This document shows, in pieces, positions 59,871-64,000 of a DNA stretch of 64,000 nucleotides. The notes under the pieces were generated by a model. The model was not told where the DNA came from. It worked only from the letters and a program-made list of their open reading frames with translations, and searched no databases. This DNA is from Kitasatospora sp. NBC_00458. GTDB taxonomy: Bacteria > Actinomycetota > Actinomycetes > Streptomycetales > Streptomycetaceae. The DNA is taken from assembly GCF_036013975.1 (NCBI RefSeq), contig NZ_CP107904.1, forward strand, positions 186,001 through 250,000, given 5' to 3'. Position 1 is the first letter of the stretch; each line of letters begins with the position of its first letter. The translations under genes and the position numbers were made by a program.

Positions 59871-60419
59871 ATGAGCAACGCCCGCCACCTCGGCTACCGC
59901 GACGAACTGCTGGCCGACGGCCAGCTGCACCGGCGGTACGAGGACGGCCGCAGCGAGTGGCGCCGGCGCGGCGCCGGCCACCTCGTCCACTGGCACGACA
60001 GCCTCGGCCGGTCCGGCACCGACGAACGGCTCGGCCGGGACCTCGTCAAACGGCGCCACGGCGACGGCACCACCGAGTACGGCCGCGACATCGGGTACGG
60101 GCGCACCGTCTGGGCCGGCGGACTGGTCACCGTCAACCGGACCTCCTTCAGCGGGCGGCTCGGCGTGGTCGTCGGCGCCCTCGGCGTGGCCGGCGTCGCG
60201 GCGGTCACCGCCGCACAGCTCCCGCCCGCGGCGCTGACCGAGGAGGAAGAGGAGGAGCTGCGCCAGGAGGCGCAGCGGCAGCGGACCGACAGCGGCGGCG
60301 GTGGCGACGGCGGGGGTGGTGGCGACGGCGGGGGCGCCACCGAGGCCGACTGGGGCGACTCCGACGACGGCTGGGACGGCTCGGCCGACGACGGCTGGGA
60401 CGGCGACGACTTCGGCTGA
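59871..60419 (+). CDS. Membrane protein with a Gly/Asp/Trp-rich acidic tail
   Basis: The protein has 182 aa from the ATG at 59871 (GAGGA upstream; GTG at 59853 is an alternative). Residues 1-85 are hydrophilic with YEDGRSEWRRRG and HGDGTTEYGRDIGYG, which look like imperfect repeats of a strand-turn unit. One membrane helix (LGVVVGALGVAGVAAVTAAQL) follows, then EEEEEELRQEAQRQR and a Gly/Asp-rich tail with two DDGWDG units. The family is not recognised. It sits between the Topo VI-A-like gene and the Asn-synthase-like gene. Confidence 0.6.
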   Translation: MSNARHLGYRDELLADGQLHRRYEDGRSEWRRRGAGHLVHWHDSLGRSGTDERLGRDLVKRRHGDGTTEYGRDIGYGRTVWAGGLVTVNRTSFSGRLGVVVGALGVAGVAAVTAAQLPPAALTEEEEEELRQEAQRQRTDSGGGGDGGGGGDGGGATEADWGDSDDGWDGSADDGWDGDDFG

Positions 60420-60467
60420 GCCCGCCCCGCCCCCGCACGACCCCCCGACGAAAGGCACCGCCCACCC

Positions 60468-62237
60468 ATGCCCCGCTGCTGCGCCTGCGCCGGCCCCGAC
60501 GCCGACCGGGCCCGCTCCCACCTCTCCGCGCTCACCGGCACCCCGGACCGGACCGGCGCCCCGGACCCGGCCGACGCGGCCGGCCGGGGCGGTCAGGCCG
60601 CCCTCGTCCACGGTGAACCCGGCTTCGCCACCGGCCCGTTCACCGTCGACGGCGCCACCGCCGTCGGCGAGGTCACCCTGCACAACCGGCCCGAACTGCT
60701 CGACGCGCTCGCCACCGCCGGCTCCCCCGTGCCCGCGGCCTGCCCGGACGGCGAACTGCTGCTGCGGCTGTGGCTGCGGCTCGGCGCCGACGGGGTCCGG
60801 CGCGCCGACGGCATGTTCGCGCTCGCCGTGGTCGACGGACCCGACCTCGTCCTGATCCGCGACCACACCGGCGCCCGCACCCTCTTCTACGCCCGCGCCG
60901 ACGGCTGCTGGGCCGCGTCCACCTCGCTGCGCGCGCTGCGCCGCTGGCCCGCGCTCGGCACCGGGCTCAACCTGGCCGCCGTCCGGTCCTTCCTCACCTT
61001 CGCCTACCTGCCCGGCGAGGAGACCCTGCTGCGCGGCGTCCACGAGGCGCTGCCCGGACGGATCCTGCGGCTCGCCGCCGACGGCTCCACGCACCAGGAC
61101 CCCTACTGGGAACCGGCCGAACTGCTCGCCGAGGACGGCCTCCTCCCGCCCGCCGGGTACGCCCGGGAGCTGCGCGCCCTGCTGGAGCGGGCCACCGGGC
61201 GCCGGCTGCCCGCGGGCGAGGCGGTCGCGGTCCTGCTCTCCGGCGGCGTCGACAGCTCCCTGGTCACCGCGCTCGCCGCCCGCCTGCACGACCGGCCCGT
61301 GCACACCTACTCGATCAGCTTCGGCGACCGGCTCCCCAACGAGCTCGGCTACTCCGGCCTGGTCGCCGGCCACTGCGGCACGACCCACCGGGTCCTCACC
61401 GTCTCCGGCGAGGAGGTCGCCGCCCGGCTCGCCGACACCGTCGCGCTGCTCGACAGCCCGGTCGGCGACCCGCTGACCGTGCCCAACCTGATGCTCGCCG
61501 AGGCCGTCGCGGGCGACGGGATCACCGTCTCGCTCAACGGCGAGGGCGGCGACCCGGTGTTCGGCGGGCCGAAGAACCTGCCGATGCTGGTCCACGAGAT
61601 GCACCGGGACGACCCCGACCCCGAGGCGCGCGCCGAGGCGTACCTGCGGTCCTACCGCAAGTGCTACGAGGACCTGCCCCGGCTGCTCACCCCGGCGGCG
61701 CTGCGGGCGCTGGCCGGCGAACCGCAGCCGCGCCGCTTCGTCGCCCCGTACCTGCGGCCCGGGCCGATGCACACGCTGCTCAACCAGCTGCTCCACTGCA
61801 ACCTGCGGACCAAGGGCGCCCACCACATCCTCACCAAGGTCGAGCGGCTGACCGCCTCGCAGGGCGTGCAGGGGCGCTCCCCGCTCTTCGACCGGCACGT
61901 CGTCGACCACGCCTTCGCCACCCCGCCGACGCTCAAGCTCCACGGCACGGTGGAGAAGTGGGTGCTCAAGGAGGCCGTCCGCGACCTGCTGCCGGCGGCC
62001 GTCGTCGACCGGCCGAAGAGCGGCATGCGGGTGCCGGTCCAGCAGTGGCTGCACGGGCCGCTGCGCGACCTCTCCGGCGACCTGCTGCTCGGCCGCGCCT
62101 CCCGTGAGCGCGGCCTGGTCCGGCCCGACACCGTGCGCACCTGGATGCGGCGCGAGGGCACCCTGCTGCCGCGCCAGGGCGGCAAGCTCTGGCTGGTGCT
62201 CACGCTCGAACTCTGGTTGCGCGCCTACGACCTGTGA
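60468..62237 (+). CDS. Asparagine-synthase-like ATP-dependent ligase without the N-terminal nucleophile
   Basis: The protein has 589 aa. Class II asparagine synthases begin Met-Cys-Gly, with Cys as glutaminase nucleophile. This protein begins MPRCCACAG, so residue 2 is Pro and the N-terminal domain is shortened and probably inactive on glutamine. The synthetase domain is good: LLSGGVDSSL (PP-loop) near residue 256, YSISFGDR, LNGEGGDPVFGG and KVERLTASQGVQGRSPL. Related proteins without glutaminase activity include beta-lactam synthetase and lasso-peptide cyclases, which activate a carboxylate with ATP to form an amide intramolecularly. The substrate here is unknown. Confidence 0.8.
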   Translation: MPRCCACAGPDADRARSHLSALTGTPDRTGAPDPADAAGRGGQAALVHGEPGFATGPFTVDGATAVGEVTLHNRPELLDALATAGSPVPAACPDGELLLRLWLRLGADGVRRADGMFALAVVDGPDLVLIRDHTGARTLFYARADGCWAASTSLRALRRWPALGTGLNLAAVRSFLTFAYLPGEETLLRGVHEALPGRILRLAADGSTHQDPYWEPAELLAEDGLLPPAGYARELRALLERATGRRLPAGEAVAVLLSGGVDSSLVTALAARLHDRPVHTYSISFGDRLPNELGYSGLVAGHCGTTHRVLTVSGEEVAARLADTVALLDSPVGDPLTVPNLMLAEAVAGDGITVSLNGEGGDPVFGGPKNLPMLVHEMHRDDPDPEARAEAYLRSYRKCYEDLPRLLTPAALRALAGEPQPRRFVAPYLRPGPMHTLLNQLLHCNLRTKGAHHILTKVERLTASQGVQGRSPLFDRHVVDHAFATPPTLKLHGTVEKWVLKEAVRDLLPAAVVDRPKSGMRVPVQQWLHGPLRDLSGDLLLGRASRERGLVRPDTVRTWMRREGTLLPRQGGKLWLVLTLELWLRAYDL

Positions 62238-62343
62238 GGCCGTACGGCCTCCGAGGCCGGAGTCCCCGCCCGGGACCGCACCCCGTCCGCCCCGTCCGCC
62301 CCGCAATCCCAGCTGCAGCTGCCCAGGCCCGGGAGGCCCGCCC

Positions 62344-63687
62344 ATGGAAGCGTCGACCGAACCGTCGATCCACCTGACCGACCCGCGCACCGGCCACACC
62401 CGCGGCACCCTGGTGCCCGCCCGCGCCGGGCGGGTCGCCGAGACCGTCGCCCGGGCCCGGGCCGCCGCCCCCGGCTGGCGCGCGCTCACCCCGCGCGAGC
62501 GCGAACGCCGCCTCGACGCCCTCGCCGACCTCGTCGAACGGCACCTGACCGAGTACACCGTGCTGGAACAGGCCGGCACCGGCAAGCCCGAGGCGGAGGC
62601 GGCCGGCGAGATACACCAGGTCGCCGACCTGTTCCGGTTCTACGCGGGCGCGGCCCGGACCGGCAGCGCGCCCGCCGCCGGCCGCTACCTGCCCGGCCAC
62701 GAGAGCTGGGTGCGGTGGGAGCCGATCGGCGTCGTCGCCGCCGTCGTCCCGTGGAACTACCCGCTGCTGATGGCCGCCTGGCGGTGCGCCCCGGCGCTCG
62801 CCGCGGGCAACACCGTGGTCGTCAAACCCGCCGAGACCACCCCCGACTCGGCCGCCCTGCTCGCCGCCCACGCGGCCGAGGCCCTCGGTGAGGACGTGCT
62901 CACGGCCCTGCCCGGCGACCGGGAGACCGGGCGCCTGCTGGTCACCGCCGACGTCGACCTGGTCGCCTTCACCGGCAGCGCCGCCGCCGGCGCCGACATC
63001 GCGGCCCGGGCCGGCCACCGGCGGGTCAGCCTGGAACTGGGCGGCAACAGCCCCGTCCTGGTCCTGCCCGACGCCCCCGCGCACACCTGGTCCGCCCTCG
63101 CCGACGCCTGCACCTACAACGCCGGCCAGAGCTGCGCCGCCCCCGCCCGCGTGATCACCCTGTCCGACGACTACGAGCACGTCCTCGCCTCGCTGACCGC
63201 CGCCTTCGCCGAGCGGCAGGCCGGCCGCGACTTCGGCCCGCTCAACAACCCCGACCAGGCGGCCCGCTACGACCGCATCCTGGCCGCCTCCGCCGCCAAG
63301 CGCTCGACCGCCGCGCCCGGCCGCACCGACGGCCTCTGGCGCCCGGCCCGCCTGCTCGCCGACCTCCCGGACGACGACCCCGCCGTGCTGGAGGAGGTCT
63401 TCGGCCCGCTGCTGACCGTCCAGCACGCCCCCACCGCCGAGGAGGCCCTGGCCCTCGCCAACGCCGTCCCGCAGGCGCTCGCCGCGAGCGTCTGGACCCG
63501 CGACCTGGCCACCGCCCTGGACCTCACCGCCCGTCTGGAGGCGGGCGAGGCGTGGATCAACTGCCACCTCGTCCAGACCGCCGAACTCCCCCACGGCGGA
63601 CGCGGCGCCTCCGGCCACGGCACCGACCTGTCCGTCCTCGCCCTCCAGGAGTACCAGCGCCCCAAGACGGTGACCGCCCGGCTCTGA
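62344..63687 (+). CDS. Aldehyde dehydrogenase family protein
   Basis: The protein has 447 aa, short for the usual 480-500, with GGGAGG before the ATG. The conserved set is present: PWNYPLL near residue 139, KPAETTP near 162, FTGSAAAG near 206, the general base in LELGGN near 229 and the nucleophile in GQSCAAP near 263. LEEVFGPLL and HGGRGASGHGTD at the end match betaine/gamma-aminobutyraldehyde dehydrogenases, except that Lys of the usual (S/G)GxGxE region is changed. It oxidises an aldehyde with NAD(P). It is the last gene of the locus before a hairpin. Confidence 0.85.
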   Translation: MEASTEPSIHLTDPRTGHTRGTLVPARAGRVAETVARARAAAPGWRALTPRERERRLDALADLVERHLTEYTVLEQAGTGKPEAEAAGEIHQVADLFRFYAGAARTGSAPAAGRYLPGHESWVRWEPIGVVAAVVPWNYPLLMAAWRCAPALAAGNTVVVKPAETTPDSAALLAAHAAEALGEDVLTALPGDRETGRLLVTADVDLVAFTGSAAAGADIAARAGHRRVSLELGGNSPVLVLPDAPAHTWSALADACTYNAGQSCAAPARVITLSDDYEHVLASLTAAFAERQAGRDFGPLNNPDQAARYDRILAASAAKRSTAAPGRTDGLWRPARLLADLPDDDPAVLEEVFGPLLTVQHAPTAEEALALANAVPQALAASVWTRDLATALDLTARLEAGEAWINCHLVQTAELPHGGRGASGHGTDLSVLALQEYQRPKTVTARL

Positions 63688-63696
63688 GTACTTCGT

Positions 63697-63720
63697 GCAC
63701 GGGGTACCGAGTACCCGTGC
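63697..63720 (+). terminator. Hairpin after the aldehyde dehydrogenase gene
   Basis: The arms 63697-63707 and 63711-63720 (GCACGGGGTAC and GTACCCGTGC) pair with one bulged G around CGA. It probably ends the long operon; a protein-binding site is the alternative. Confidence 0.5.
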
Positions 63721-63759
63721 TCTGACGGGGCGGCGCGGCGGCCGGGCAGGATCGCCGGT

Positions 63760-64000
63760 ATGACGAAGACGGTGGCCCGGTCGCGGGTCGAGTGGTGGCG
63801 TGCACCGATGGTGTCGACCCTGGTGACGGGGCTCTGCCTGCCGATCCTGCTCTTCCTCCGGGGGCTGGCCGAGATGGCCCTCGATCCGTGTCCGTCCGAG
63901 CCCGGGTCCTGCCCGGCGACCCGTCACGGCCTGGCGTTCGCGGACGGGTGCCTCACGGCCACGCTGGTGCTGCTGGTGGTCCAGTGGCCGGTCGCGTTCC
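63760..64000 (+). CDS. Membrane protein, N-terminal part only (cut by window end)
   Basis: Translation from the ATG at 63760 (AGGA upstream) gives 80 residues that run off the window. Two hydrophobic segments are seen (VSTLVTGLCLPILLFLRGL and ATLVLLVVQWPVAF), separated by a loop with two Cys (PCPSEPGSCPA), possibly disulfide-bonded outside the cell. The family cannot be named from this part. Confidence 0.55.
   Translation, partial: MTKTVARSRVEWWRAPMVSTLVTGLCLPILLFLRGLAEMALDPCPSEPGSCPATRHGLAFADGCLTATLVLLVVQWPVAF

Noticed and set aside
60420-60467. A lasso-peptide precursor gene before the Asn-synthase-like gene
   Set aside because: No short frame with a leader and a Gly/Asp/Glu core is visible, and no B-protein protease is present.
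62310-62321. Palindrome CAGCTGCAGCTG before the aldehyde dehydrogenase as an operator
   Set aside because: It is a simple repeat of AGCTG that lies close to the ribosome site, with no second copy to support a regulator.
1-64000. Insertion sequences, integrase, attachment sites or tRNA genes
   Set aside because: I found no transposase or integrase motif, no terminal inverted repeats with target duplications, and no cloverleaf-forming segment.

Overview
The window is about 73-75% G+C with strong third-position GC bias, overlapping GTGA/ATGA gene junctions and typical streptomycete accessory genes. It looks like chromosomal DNA of a Streptomycetaceae member (Streptomyces or Kitasatospora); this is inference, since there is no rRNA or housekeeping marker. 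I see about 50 protein genes, one cut at each window end, and no tRNA, rRNA, CRISPR array, transposase or integrase.

Region 1 (1-5.2 kb): a gene end, a Tat-exported FAD/BBE oxidoreductase, and a MarR regulator with TTAG/CTAA-type operators in front of itself and of a membrane protein/NmrA reductase pair. Region 2 (5.2-11.2 kb): a Pls/PosA-type single-module synthetase (adenylation, carrier, membrane segments and three hexapeptide-like domains) with a lysine-like specificity code, followed by an M1 zinc aminopeptidase. This is the layout of cationic homo-poly(amino acid) loci such as epsilon-poly-lysine. Three operator-like palindromes precede it. Region 3 (11.2-18.5 kb): a YhgE/Pip-like membrane protein, a secreted GH18 chitinase with a DasR-like site, a serine hydrolase, and an ornithine-lipid olsB-olsA pair. 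Region 4 (18.7-21.9 kb): a three-gene exported/solute-binding operon of unknown role. Region 5 (22-36.6 kb): drug-efflux-like MFS genes, two next to TetR and one next to MarR regulators with clear operators, mixed with proline iminopeptidase, a lipase-like hydrolase with a TTA codon, a YdcF protein, a thioesterase, a DUF6445-like protein, murQ and an isochorismatase-like protein.

Region 6 (36.9-41.8 kb): a sugar ABC transporter (binding protein, ATPase, permease) and an AraC regulator with a collagen-like linker. Region 7 (41.9-51.4 kb): an MBL hydrolase, a YrhK-like membrane protein, a dehydrogenase/LysR pair, an indigoidine synthetase (A-Ox-T-TE) without indA/indB beside it, and an SRPBCC/ArsR pair with a duplicated operator. 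Region 8 (51.5-53.4 kb): an orphan cytochrome b (qcrB) without qcrC/qcrA.

Region 9 (53.5-63.7 kb) is the least explained and most interesting. It is a nearly gapless operon: a small helical protein, a GGPP-type polyprenyl synthase, a cupin, three paralogous proteins that resemble degenerate topoisomerase VI-A/Spo11 proteins (two with a zinc ribbon and inserted membrane segments), a membrane protein with an acidic tail, an asparagine-synthase-like ligase lacking the N-terminal nucleophile Cys, and an aldehyde dehydrogenase. I know of no described system with this composition. Several genes across the window also appear to be leaderless, with a -10 box exactly six bases before the start codon.
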